A stretch of 64,000 bases of DNA, taken from an uncultured Bacteroidales bacterium. Its GTDB lineage: Bacteria; Bacteroidota; Bacteroidia; Bacteroidales; Paludibacteraceae. Under the pieces are notes generated by a model. The model was not told the origin of the DNA. It saw only the letters and a program-made list of their open reading frames with translations, and did not search any database. Below, in pieces: positions 8,453 through 15,546 of this stretch (position 1 is the stretch's first letter; each line of letters starts with the position of its first letter). The stretch covers positions 62,001 through 126,000 of the forward strand of contig CACZOA010000109.1 in assembly GCA_902782665.1 (NCBI GenBank), in the 5' to 3' direction. A program made the translations under genes and the position numbers.

Positions 8453-9599
8453 TACAAATTAGTCGTACTTCATCAATCGTAAATGTACTGCCGACAGCAC
8501 CAGAGAATTCTCCTCCTGCAAAACTTGAGGTGAAGACCATAGCGAAACTATAGCCTCTGTTTTCCAAACGAGTCTCGTCAATCTCCTCCAAGTATTCAAA
8601 CGGAATATTTATCTCAGTCCATTTGTCGGCTGAGATCTTTTTAGCCTCAGTCTCACTCAAAAACGCACGGGCCACAATATTAGGATTTGTCTTTCCATCA
8701 TCTCCACGAAGAGTGACACTGTTTCCATCCGCGTCGGTATTCTTATAAAGCACAGCATACATATCAGGATAGTCTACCATACCAGACACTTCCGTAGATT
8801 TACGCTTGTATTTGTCACCAGGCTTATATTTTGCCATAAACTTGATTCTCATCGGACGATACATGAATGGTTTGCCAAACAGTGTGGCAGCCATCGCATC
8901 TTTCAATGCCTGACTAACATCAAACGAACCAACAAACAGATTTCCTGCTGCAATCGGCATTCCCACCATCTCACCAAACAGACCTGTCGAACGAGTGACA
9001 AGAGCAACCGCATCTCCATCATAGCCATTCTCATCCACTATTGTAGGATACTCATCGGGTTTGGCTGTCGACTTACTCAACTTAAATCCAGGATTGCCGG
9101 AAGCCCAATAATCAACATCATCGTTGTTGAGCCAGATGCTATATTTTCCACCGTCGTCCAGACGATGATCCTCAAAATTAAACTCAAAAATTCTCTTTTC
9201 AATCGTGAAAGATTCATCAGGGACAGAGAAGGATATCGTATAAATACGATTCCACTTTCCATCCTCGCTGGTAGTTCGAATCTTAATCTCGTCAGATTTA
9301 TATTCCGAAATATTGTTGAAAGTGGCTCCATCCGTAAGGATATACTCAATGCGCATCAACGAAAAATCTGCGTCCGGACGAACCTCAATTTTGATTTCAT
9401 TGTTGGCAGGAGGCACTATAATTATAGAGTCGGAAAGACGGTAGAACAAAGAATCCGGGGTCGGATAATGAATAATAATCTTTTCTATGTCACACTCAGA
9501 ATTAGGCAGTTCATCCTTTACACAAGAAGAAGCACCCAAAGCAAACAGACCCAGCATCACAAGAAAACGCCAGAAATGTTTAATTGTCGTTTTTGCCAT
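8439..9599 (-). CDS. PCMD domain-containing lipoprotein
   Basis: A 386-residue lipoprotein with lipobox GASSC (Cys26). Residues 30-130 form a beta-sandwich-like region (HYPTPDSLFYRL onward). The C-terminal 240 residues match the putative carbohydrate metabolism domain (PCMD): FEFNFEDHRLDD opening, a DYWASGNPGFKL strand, and the FTIDEVRLICNED ending. PCMD proteins are thought to bind surface polysaccharide in Bacteroidetes. It forms an operon with the overlapping barrel gene. A -7 box lies about 26 bp upstream of the start. Confidence 0.85.
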   Translation of the reverse strand: MAKTTIKHFWRFLVMLGLFALGASSCVKDELPNSECDIEKIIIHYPTPDSLFYRLSDSIIIVPPANNEIKIEVRPDADFSLMRIEYILTDGATFNNISEYKSDEIKIRTTSEDGKWNRIYTISFSVPDESFTIEKRIFEFNFEDHRLDDGGKYSIWLNNDDVDYWASGNPGFKLSKSTAKPDEYPTIVDENGYDGDAVALVTRSTGLFGEMVGMPIAAGNLFVGSFDVSQALKDAMAATLFGKPFMYRPMRIKFMAKYKPGDKYKRKSTEVSGMVDYPDMYAVLYKNTDADGNSVTLRGDDGKTNPNIVARAFLSETEAKKISADKWTEINIPFEYLEEIDETRLENRGYSFAMVFTSSFAGGEFSGAVGSTFTIDEVRLICNEDE

Positions 9600-9624
9600 A
9601 TCTTCTAATATTAACCTTTGAACG

Positions 9625-9632
9625 CAAAGTTA
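9625..9632 (-). promoter_or_regulatory. -7 box of PCMD-barrel operon
   Basis: On the minus strand this reads TAACTTTG, matching TAnnTTTG, about 26 nt upstream of the ATG at 9599. Confidence 0.55.
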
Positions 9633-9694
9633 ATGATTTTATAGATAGAGACAAAATAAACATTCTCTTCCTTGCTTTTTCGTGCATCAACGTA

Positions 9695-9722
9695 TTGAAA
9701 GCCATTAAAATTTCTATATTTG
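9695..9722 (+). promoter_or_regulatory. Promoter of M15-DUF4846 operon
   Basis: TATATTTG (9715-9722) with TTG 17 nt upstream (9695-9697) fits the Bacteroidetes -33/-7 arrangement. The start codon is 33 nt downstream of the box. Confidence 0.55.
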
Positions 9723-9755
9723 CAGACGTAGGAATAAGATTTTAACTCAAAGCCA

Positions 9756-10610
9756 ATGAAATGTCAGCGTCTCCTCATTATAGCAGTATCGTCTCTATGC
9801 AGTATGAATGCATGTTCGCAGTCTCAGGAATCGAACGTCATATCCATTGAAAAAGCAGACTGCATTCCGTCAGCGGTAGAGATTCCGTCAGGAGCAAAAG
9901 CATTATCAGCCACTTATCCTGATTTTATAAAAGGCTATTCCGACGGGAGTCTGACCCTTTCTAACGGTGAAAAAATCATCTACGACGATAAAACACAAAA
10001 ATCATTTGTCGAGCAGATGGACAATGCCGACATCGAGGACATGTTTACCCAACCATACGACACGAGCGTCTGGACACCATCCAAAAACTATGATCCCGGC
10101 AGGATCCGCAACGAAAGGCTCTTGAAATATATGTATGGGAAGACACCTCAGGAAGTGTCTAGAAACCTGGTGAAAGTAAAATGGTTCAACCAACAATTGC
10201 CATTCACTAAGGTGAACGGAGCAGCAGACAGTCTACGTGCTGTAGAAAAAGAGTTGGCTTCACTTCCAGAGAAATATCATAAATACTTCTATCAATCGTC
10301 AACCTACAACTGGAGAAAAGTGAGAGGAAGCGATCGGTTAAGTGCTCATAGTTACGGAATAGCTATTGACATCTGCACAAAATATTCTGATTTCTGGAGA
10401 TGGAAGAATCCAGGGAAAGAGGAAATGGACGAAATTGTGTACGCAAACCGTATTCCTAAAGAAATCATTCGTATATTTGAAAAACATGGATTCATTTCCG
10501 GAGCACGCTGGTATCACTACGACACCATGCACTTTGAATTCAGACCTGATCTGATTCATCATAGCCGGATGACAAAAAACAGAAATGATAATAAAACAGA
10601 CTGCTTATGA
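9756..10610 (+). CDS. M15 family D,D-peptidase-like lipoprotein
   Basis: A 284-residue exported protein with lipobox SMNAC (Cys20). The C-terminal domain carries the M15 zinc motif SAHSYGIAID (H198, D205) and the second part ARWYHYDTMHFEF (His259 as third ligand). This type cleaves D-Ala-D-Ala or related bonds in peptidoglycan stems. The 110 residues before it hold a FNQQLPFTKVNGAADSL segment common to M15_4 proteins. The stop overlaps the next ATG by 4 bp (ATGA), so it is translationally coupled to the DUF4846 gene. It probably acts in the periplasm on the cell wall. Confidence 0.85.
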   Translation: MKCQRLLIIAVSSLCSMNACSQSQESNVISIEKADCIPSAVEIPSGAKALSATYPDFIKGYSDGSLTLSNGEKIIYDDKTQKSFVEQMDNADIEDMFTQPYDTSVWTPSKNYDPGRIRNERLLKYMYGKTPQEVSRNLVKVKWFNQQLPFTKVNGAADSLRAVEKELASLPEKYHKYFYQSSTYNWRKVRGSDRLSAHSYGIAIDICTKYSDFWRWKNPGKEEMDEIVYANRIPKEIIRIFEKHGFISGARWYHYDTMHFEFRPDLIHHSRMTKNRNDNKTDCL

Positions 10611-11620
10611 ATAACATACCTAATAAATTATCTGCCATCTTGTTTTTGGCAATCGGACTGTTCAACGAATGTAGCGTTGCTGCGGACAACCAACAAAACG
10701 GACAGCAACAAATCGAGGCATCGGATTCAACGTTGAAAGACACGATACGAAATAAAGTCACCAGAAAATTCACCGTCAATCCAGATGGCGACGATATACG
10801 TACTCGATTCGTGAATGAAGACACAAACTACGTTAGACCATATAACACAGATTACGCACAATGGCTGCTCAATCGTAAACTTTTTCCGTTTGATCACAAA
10901 GTGCGATATTACAATGGAGAAGAAAAACAAAACTCTAATGGACGAAACAACATAATATCCGTTGGAGTTTTGAAATATGATCTTGTCGGCACTTTTTCAA
11001 AAAACAAAGAAAGACCTGCCGATCTGCAACAGTGTGCGGATGCCTGCATACGATTATGGGCTGAGTATCTATGGGAGCATAAGATGTATGACAAGATCCA
11101 CTTCAAGAATGCCCCAGGATTTGTGTTCTCTTATAAAAAATGGGCAGAAGGCTACAGAGTACACTTCGATAAAAATTGGAAAGCATCGTGGAGCAAAGAC
11201 GCAGGTGTGGACTATAGCTACACCACATTCCGCAAGTATCTGTCACTTGTGTTCACCTATTGCGGCACAGCCACTTTAGCAAAGGAGATGATGCCTGTAA
11301 AATCAACAGACATTCAGCCTGGAGACATCCTGATTTGGGGAGGCAGTCCGGGCCATGCTGTCACAGTGATGGATGTGCTACGCAACAAACAGACAGGGAA
11401 ACTGAAAGTCATGTTCAGCCAAAGCTATATGCCAGCACAAGAGATTGAAATTCTAGCCAATAACGAAAACAATTACCGTTGGACGGAAAAATATACAAAA
11501 GGAATGTGGTTTTCTCCATGGTTTGAAATCGACGAAGAGAAATCTCCAGTGATCAACACACCTCAATGGACTTTCGATCTGTCTGACGGAGCCAAATTCA
11601 TGCGTTGGAGAGACAAATAA
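10607..11620 (+). CDS. DUF4846 exported protein
   Basis: A 337-residue exported protein with an N-terminal hydrophobic signal (residues 7-26). The body matches DUF4846: LQQCADACIRLWAEYLWEH near 140-158, SYTTFRKYLSLVFTY near 204-218, then DIQPGDILIWGGSPGHAVTV and SQSYMPAQEIEIL. The family has no assigned activity. The GDILI/PGHAV pattern recalls NlpC/P60 folds, but Cys219 aligns where I would expect Ala in relatives, so a catalytic cysteine should not be assumed. It is coupled by ATGA to the M15 peptidase, which suggests a cell wall or envelope task. Confidence 0.82.
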   Translation: MNNIPNKLSAILFLAIGLFNECSVAADNQQNGQQQIEASDSTLKDTIRNKVTRKFTVNPDGDDIRTRFVNEDTNYVRPYNTDYAQWLLNRKLFPFDHKVRYYNGEEKQNSNGRNNIISVGVLKYDLVGTFSKNKERPADLQQCADACIRLWAEYLWEHKMYDKIHFKNAPGFVFSYKKWAEGYRVHFDKNWKASWSKDAGVDYSYTTFRKYLSLVFTYCGTATLAKEMMPVKSTDIQPGDILIWGGSPGHAVTVMDVLRNKQTGKLKVMFSQSYMPAQEIEILANNENNYRWTEKYTKGMWFSPWFEIDEEKSPVINTPQWTFDLSDGAKFMRWRDK

Positions 11621-11680
11621 AAGGAGTTTTATTAATCATTAGGGCATAAAGCAAAAGCGAGAATGTACAAATGCATAATA

Positions 11681-11713
11681 GAGGAGACGCCTATTCCCAA
11701 CGTCTCCTCATTT
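11681..11713. terminator. Bidirectional hairpin between DUF4846 and sirtuin genes
   Basis: Perfect 9-bp stem GAGGAGACG (11681-11689) / CGTCTCCTC (11701-11709), followed on the plus strand by ATTTT. The convergent genes on both sides suggest a shared terminator. Confidence 0.7.
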
Positions 11714-11718
11714 TGAAT

Positions 11719-12426
11719 TTATAATTTCACATTTTGAATTTCCATAAACTCCCTCATTCCTTCCGACGCTCCCTTTGCGATCACATTTATAGGGCGGTTG
11801 AAACCGGCAGTGTTTGGTTTAGGATCAATGAGAAACATCTCCGCGTTACGTGGAGCATACATCGAAAGACTTGCCGCCGGATACACCTGCAAAGAAGTTC
11901 CGATGATAAGCAGGATATCAGCAGTCTGCACCAACTCAATGGCCGGCTCTATCATTGGCACCGCCTCGTTGAAAAAGACAATGAAAGGACGCCATTTTCC
12001 ACCGTCTGGAGCAACATCTTCTCTTGAGATCAGTGGATTCGGCAAGGTGTTTCTGTCGACGATGAGATTCTCATTCTTCATCGAACAGACTTTTGTCAAC
12101 TCTCCATGCAGATGGATTATATTGCTGCTTCCAGCTCTTTCGTGAAGATTATCCACATTCTGGGTGATTATCCGCACATCAAACTTATCTTCCAACGTCT
12201 TCAATGCCAAATGAGCGGCATTCGGTTCCACTGTGGCAAGTTGAGCGAATCTGTCGTTATAGAACTGCACCACCATATCATAGTTGCGATACAGAGCCTC
12301 ATGTGTACAGATCTCTTCAACAGAATGTTTTTCCCATAGGCCGTCGGAATCACGGAATGTGCTGATTCCGCTTTCTGCACTTATTCCTGCTCCTGTGAGC
12401 ACCACTAATCTTTTCTTGTCTCCCAT
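11719..12426 (-). CDS. cobB: NAD-dependent protein deacylase, sirtuin (CobB-like, class III)
   Basis: A 235-residue sirtuin that removes acyl groups from lysines using NAD. Visible motifs are GAGISAESGIS (12-22), ITQNVDNLH (87-95) and catalytic His107 in HLHGEL. The small domain has FYNDRF with Tyr56 and Arg59, the YxxR pair that marks class III (SIRT5/CobB-type) enzymes with desuccinylase activity. The usual four zinc cysteines are missing: only Cys114 is present before the FIVFFNE segment. The enzyme would therefore rely on a zinc-free small domain, as many short bacterial sirtuins do. It follows a thioredoxin gene after 93 bp that contain two hairpins. Confidence 0.9.
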   Translation of the reverse strand: MGDKKRLVVLTGAGISAESGISTFRDSDGLWEKHSVEEICTHEALYRNYDMVVQFYNDRFAQLATVEPNAAHLALKTLEDKFDVRIITQNVDNLHERAGSSNIIHLHGELTKVCSMKNENLIVDRNTLPNPLISREDVAPDGGKWRPFIVFFNEAVPMIEPAIELVQTADILLIIGTSLQVYPAASLSMYAPRNAEMFLIDPKPNTAGFNRPINVIAKGASEGMREFMEIQNVKL

Positions 12427-12447
12427 ATCTCTCTTATAATAAAGTAA

Positions 12448-12467
12448 AGACGGAGCATGCCCCGTCT
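12448..12467. repeat. Hairpin of the GAGACG/GACGG family
   Basis: Stem AGACGG-a-GC / GC-c-CCGTCT with an AT loop and one A-C mismatch, between the thioredoxin and sirtuin genes. A second small dyad ACGGGA/TCCCGT lies at 12495-12512. Confidence 0.5.
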
Positions 12468-12519
12468 CTACAATGATTTATCTATATCCGCTTTACGGGA
12501 CATAACTCCCGTCGATACA

Positions 12520-12843
12520 TTATCCAATCAAAGAATTTAACTTCTGCTCGATCTGCTCCTTCTTGACTGCTCCTGTCATTTTCTCCGACAATTCGCCATC
12601 CTTGAAGAACAACAACGTAGGCGCGCTCATCACTCTGTATTCCATGCAAAGATCGTCCACATCACCACTTCCCATGTCGCCATTGAAGAATGCCACCTTC
12701 TCTGCGAACGACGGTTCTATCTCCTCCAAAGTCTTGCTTAACGCCTTGCATGGTCCGCAACCGGGAGCTCCGATCTCTACCACCATCACTTTATTCTCGT
12801 TCAGTTCACTAGTGAAACTGCTGTCTGTAATCACTTTTGCCAT
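12520..12843 (-). CDS. Thioredoxin family protein
   Basis: A 107-residue cytoplasmic thioredoxin fold protein with active site CGPC (C29, C32) in GAPGCGPCKAL. The residue before the first Cys is Gly instead of the usual Trp (WCGPC), which should change its redox behaviour. The conserved cis-proline is in MSAPTLLFF. It has no signal peptide. It is flanked by the HAD phosphatase gene 52 bp upstream and the sirtuin downstream. It may serve as a general disulfide reductase; its specific partner is unknown. Confidence 0.9.
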   Translation of the reverse strand: MAKVITDSSFTSELNENKVMVVEIGAPGCGPCKALSKTLEEIEPSFAEKVAFFNGDMGSGDVDDLCMEYRVMSAPTLLFFKDGELSEKMTGAVKKEQIEQKLNSLIG

Positions 12844-12895
12844 AACAAAATCAAATTTTTAATGCTGAATGTCAAATTATACACTCAGGGTTATT

Positions 12896-13684
12896 TCATT
12901 TAATCAATCCTTTTTCAAACAATCTGTCGACGGCTTTTGCAAGTCCATCGTTGTCGATATCCTCCGTAGTGAATTTCGCCACACGTTTCAACTCGTCGCA
13001 AGCATTGCCCATCGCAATTCCCCACCCCACAGATTCAATCATCTCCAAATCGTTACCACCGTCGCCAAAAGCCGCAACCTCATCCTTCGTAATGCCAAGA
13101 TGCTGGATCATTTTCTCTATTCCAACCATTTTGTTGACACCGTTTGGAATGATATCACTGAAGAGCGGACTCCAACGTGGTGCGTAACACTTCGGAAAGA
13201 TAGGCAAAATTTTCGAATTTTCCTCTTCCGTGAATGAAATAATCATCTGGTAGACGTCGGAATCTGCAAAATCATCAAGATTTGCAGACGGTGGGATTGG
13301 AAAGTCCAACACTTCAAACACCTTCTGCATCTGATCGTCGATGAAGTTGATCACGATCTTGTCCTGCAGCACGAAACATGTGGAACGAGGCTCTTTCTTT
13401 ATATATTCAAGCCACAACTTCACATCTTTCTTTGACATAAGATTGCTGTGCACAATCTCGTCGCCAAACGTACAGAGTCCGCCATTCACCATCACATAAC
13501 CATCAAAAAGGTCGGCATGAGGCTCTATCTTATCCATACTTGCTCTGTGACGTCCACTTGCGATAAAAAGACGGACACCAGCTTCACGCAAACGCTTCAA
13601 TGCATCTAATGACGAATCGGGGATCTTATGAGTGTTGAAACTTACAAGAGTTCCGTCGATGTCGAAGAAAGCCGCTTTGATCAT
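12896..13684 (-). CDS. Cof-type HAD-IIB family hydrolase
   Basis: A 262-residue HAD phosphatase. Motif I is FFDIDGTL with nucleophile Asp8 and acid Asp10; motif II is FIASGRH; motif IV is AFGDGGNDLEMIE. The large cap domain between them is the C2/IIB type of the Cof group, whose members dephosphorylate sugar phosphates or nucleotides. The start overlaps the stop of the upstream PfkB kinase gene by 4 bp, so the kinase and phosphatase are made together. The substrate is unknown; the kinase partner hints at a nucleoside or sugar phosphate. Confidence 0.9.
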   Translation of the reverse strand: MIKAAFFDIDGTLVSFNTHKIPDSSLDALKRLREAGVRLFIASGRHRASMDKIEPHADLFDGYVMVNGGLCTFGDEIVHSNLMSKKDVKLWLEYIKKEPRSTCFVLQDKIVINFIDDQMQKVFEVLDFPIPPSANLDDFADSDVYQMIISFTEEENSKILPIFPKCYAPRWSPLFSDIIPNGVNKMVGIEKMIQHLGITKDEVAAFGDGGNDLEMIESVGWGIAMGNACDELKRVAKFTTEDIDNDGLAKAVDRLFEKGLIK

Positions 13685-14670
13685 ATCTTCGCAAACTCAC
13701 TTTTGATATTGTTCCAAACTTCAGCCGGCATCTTTGTTCCGATATGCTCCACGATATTAGCGCCAACGATCGTTCCGTATTTAGCAGCCACCTTGATATC
13801 ACCAGTCGACATCAGGCCATAAAGGAAGCCCGACGCAAAAAGGTCTCCAGCTCCGGTCGTGTCGATGCAATTTCTGCCTTTCAAACCTTCGACAAACACA
13901 ATCTCGTCGCCACGCTTTGTCCAAACGCCTTTGGCTCCACATTTCACGATCGCAACCTCGATATCTTCAGAGATGATCTCCGCAGCACGCTTCAAATCAT
14001 CGCACTTAGTGAACGAATGCCCCTCGTCTTCATTAGCAAAAGCAATATCAACATAATTCTTGGCGAGGTAGTGCATGAAATCAAAATTCTCATCCACAAC
14101 ATTGTAGCTTGCCAAGTCGAGAGAGACTTTCGCTCCACACTCTTTCGCAGTCTTCATCACCTTCTCTATCAGATCATGACTCTGCACAAGATAACCGCCG
14201 ATATGGCACACATCCGCACCCTTGAAATATTCAGGGCGGATATCATCAGCAGAGAACGTTCCCGTCGCACCAAGGCAAGTACACATCGTACGCTCGCCAT
14301 CTGGAGAGATAAGAGATATACAACGGCCAGTAGGAAGTTCCGAGCGAATCATCTGAGCCTCTATTTCAGAGTTTACTAGATCAGACTCAAAAAAGTTTCC
14401 CACCTCATCGTTGCCGATCTTGCCAAGAAAACTTGTTTCGGCTCCGAGGTTTGCCAAACCGCTGATTGTGTTGGCAGCGGAACCTCCAGCCACAAACTGG
14501 CACTCTAGATGTTTGATGTCATCAGAGATCTTTAATGCCAATTCATCATCTATCAATTGCATTCCTCCCTTAGGAAGATTATATTTTTTTATAATGGTCT
14601 CATCGGGCAATCTACACAACATATCCACCAATGAGTTGCCTATACCTAGTATTTTCATATTATTTTTCAC
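13681..14670 (-). CDS. PfkB family kinase, adenosine kinase-like
   Basis: A 329-residue ribokinase-fold kinase. The GGSAANTISGLANLG segment near 62-76 is the substrate-side glycine-rich motif, and DTTGAGDLFASGFLYG near 269-284 is the PfkB signature with the catalytic Asp and anion hole. The overall layout matches bacterial adenosine/inosine-guanosine kinases. The start is the ATG at 14670 or the one four codons later. It leads an operon with the HAD phosphatase. Its promoter is divergent from the tRNA-Asn promoter. Ribokinase or fructokinase activity cannot be excluded. Confidence 0.85.
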   Translation of the reverse strand: MKNNMKILGIGNSLVDMLCRLPDETIIKKYNLPKGGMQLIDDELALKISDDIKHLECQFVAGGSAANTISGLANLGAETSFLGKIGNDEVGNFFESDLVNSEIEAQMIRSELPTGRCISLISPDGERTMCTCLGATGTFSADDIRPEYFKGADVCHIGGYLVQSHDLIEKVMKTAKECGAKVSLDLASYNVVDENFDFMHYLAKNYVDIAFANEDEGHSFTKCDDLKRAAEIISEDIEVAIVKCGAKGVWTKRGDEIVFVEGLKGRNCIDTTGAGDLFASGFLYGLMSTGDIKVAAKYGTIVGANIVEHIGTKMPAEVWNNIKSEFAKI

Positions 14671-14690
14671 TTTTTTGTTATTTTTTTCAG

Positions 14691-14698
14691 CAAATATA
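14691..14698 (-). promoter_or_regulatory. -7 box of PfkB kinase operon
   Basis: Minus strand reads TATATTTG, about 20 nt upstream of the ATG at 14670. It is back-to-back with the tRNA promoter. Confidence 0.6.
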
Positions 14699-14729
14699 TT
14701 GTTTTATTTCAAAAAAGGCACTACTTTTG
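14699..14729 (+). promoter_or_regulatory. Promoter of tRNA-Asn
   Basis: TACTTTTG (14722-14729) with TTG 20 nt upstream (14699-14701) is a close match to the Bacteroidetes -33/-7 consensus. The tRNA starts 40 nt downstream of the box. Confidence 0.65.
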
Positions 14730-14768
14730 CATCGCAATTCCCGAGAGGAGGGTTGCAAAACATAAAAT

Positions 14769-14842
14769 GCTTCTTTAGCTCAGTTGGTTAGAGCACATGA
14801 CTGTTAATCATGGGGTCCTAAGTTCAAGCCTTAGAAGAAGCG
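14769..14842 (+). tRNA. tRNA-Asn (GTT)
   Basis: A full cloverleaf can be drawn. Acceptor GCTTCTT/AAGAAGC, D-arm GCTC/GAGC, anticodon stem CATGA/TCATG with loop CTGTTAA (anticodon GTT), variable GGGTC, T-arm CTAAG/CTTAG with TTCAAGC loop. The discriminator base is G, as expected for asparagine. The 3' CCA is not encoded. Confidence 0.95.
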
Positions 14843-14850
14843 CTTAACCC

Positions 14851-14887
14851 AAAGAGATGTGATTTTGAATCGCATCTCTTTTTTTAT
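14851..14887 (+). terminator. Terminator after tRNA-Asn
   Basis: A 14-bp stem AAAGAGATGTGATT / AATCGCATCTCTTT (one wobble) with a TTG loop, then seven further T. A second hairpin TGTAGACG/CGTCTACA follows at 14888-14913. Confidence 0.9.
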
Positions 14888-14913
14888 TGTAGACGGAATG
14901 ATTTGCGTCTACA

Positions 14914-15137
14914 TCCCAAAATCCTACTCCGACACAAAGTCTCCTTTTTGATTTTCATAAGTAAATATGATAAAAATGTCGGAATATTCAAAATTTACGA
15001 GGGAATAAAATCAATTCGTAATTTATAAATTTGGTGGACATCCACACATCTGATGTATCCAACTCTCGTAGAGACGCACGGACGTGCGTGTAATAATACA
15101 GAATTCGTAATTCATAATGCGTAATTGTAAGGGATAA
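14914..15137. other. Gene-free spacer with intergenic repeat module A (about 15043-15095)
   Basis: No plausible gene is seen. The stretch holds an AT-rich segment and a copy of repeat module A, in reverse orientation to the copy at 57981. The module contains the GAGACGCAC hairpin core (ACGCAC 15074-15079 / GTGCGT 15084-15089), flanked by a CTCTCGTA side and a CATCTGATGTATCC side. Confidence 0.6.
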
Positions 15138-15494
15138 TCAATTGGATTATTCAACTGGATTATATTCAGAAATATAAGCGAGCATATCTCAAACATTTCC
15201 CCAGAAAAAGAATTATTAGAAACAGCAACTGTTCGGAAATTCCGAACAATTAGAAAAGAAGGTGTGGGTGCAGGAATGACCAGACTACAAGATGAGTACA
15301 ATCAACAAAAGGACATCCAAGAAGTGAAAGTATACAAATGGAGGAAAGAGCCTCATGATAGATTTCTCATTATAGACGATAAGCCATATCATTGCGGACA
15401 TTCACTAAACGCAGCTGGAGGAAAGGTTTCCGCTATTATGCTAATGAGTACTTCTCCTGATCTAATTCTTAACGAAATGATACTTGATTCATAA
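15138..15494 (+). pseudogene. Decayed DNA-binding (RhuM/ORF6N-like) gene fragment
   Basis: An open frame without a good start: the first possible start is GTG at 15264. The segment upstream, NISEHISNISPEKELLETAT followed by VRKFRTIRKEG, recalls the N-terminal DNA-binding part of virulence RhuM-type proteins. It then jumps to a C-terminal-looking segment with HDRFLIIDDKPYHCGHSL, as seen in Bacteroidetes ORF6N-type or PLD-like proteins. The middle of the protein is absent, so this is read as a remnant with an internal deletion, probably of mobile origin. A short functional protein from the GTG cannot be ruled out. Confidence 0.45.
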
Positions 15495-15495
15495 T

Positions 15496-15525
15496 ATAAG
15501 GGCAATCTCTAGAGATTGCCCTTAT
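15496..15525. terminator. 30-bp perfect palindrome, bidirectional terminator
   Basis: The half-site ATAAGGGCAATCTCT is followed directly by its exact reverse complement. It sits between a plus-strand fragment and a convergent minus-strand gene, so it can end transcription from both sides. Confidence 0.65.
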
Positions 15526-15546
15526 TACAACATATAAAGCTAGGAA

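Noticed and set aside
10607-11620. DUF4846 protein as an NlpC/P60 cysteine peptidase
   Set aside because: The GDILI/PGHAV pattern is suggestive, but the Cys at 219 does not appear to be a conserved family position.
13744-14379. A 211-codon plus-strand frame opposite the PfkB kinase gene
   Set aside because: Antisense shadow of a clear gene; its sequence is rich in His/Arg/Ser typical of such shadows.
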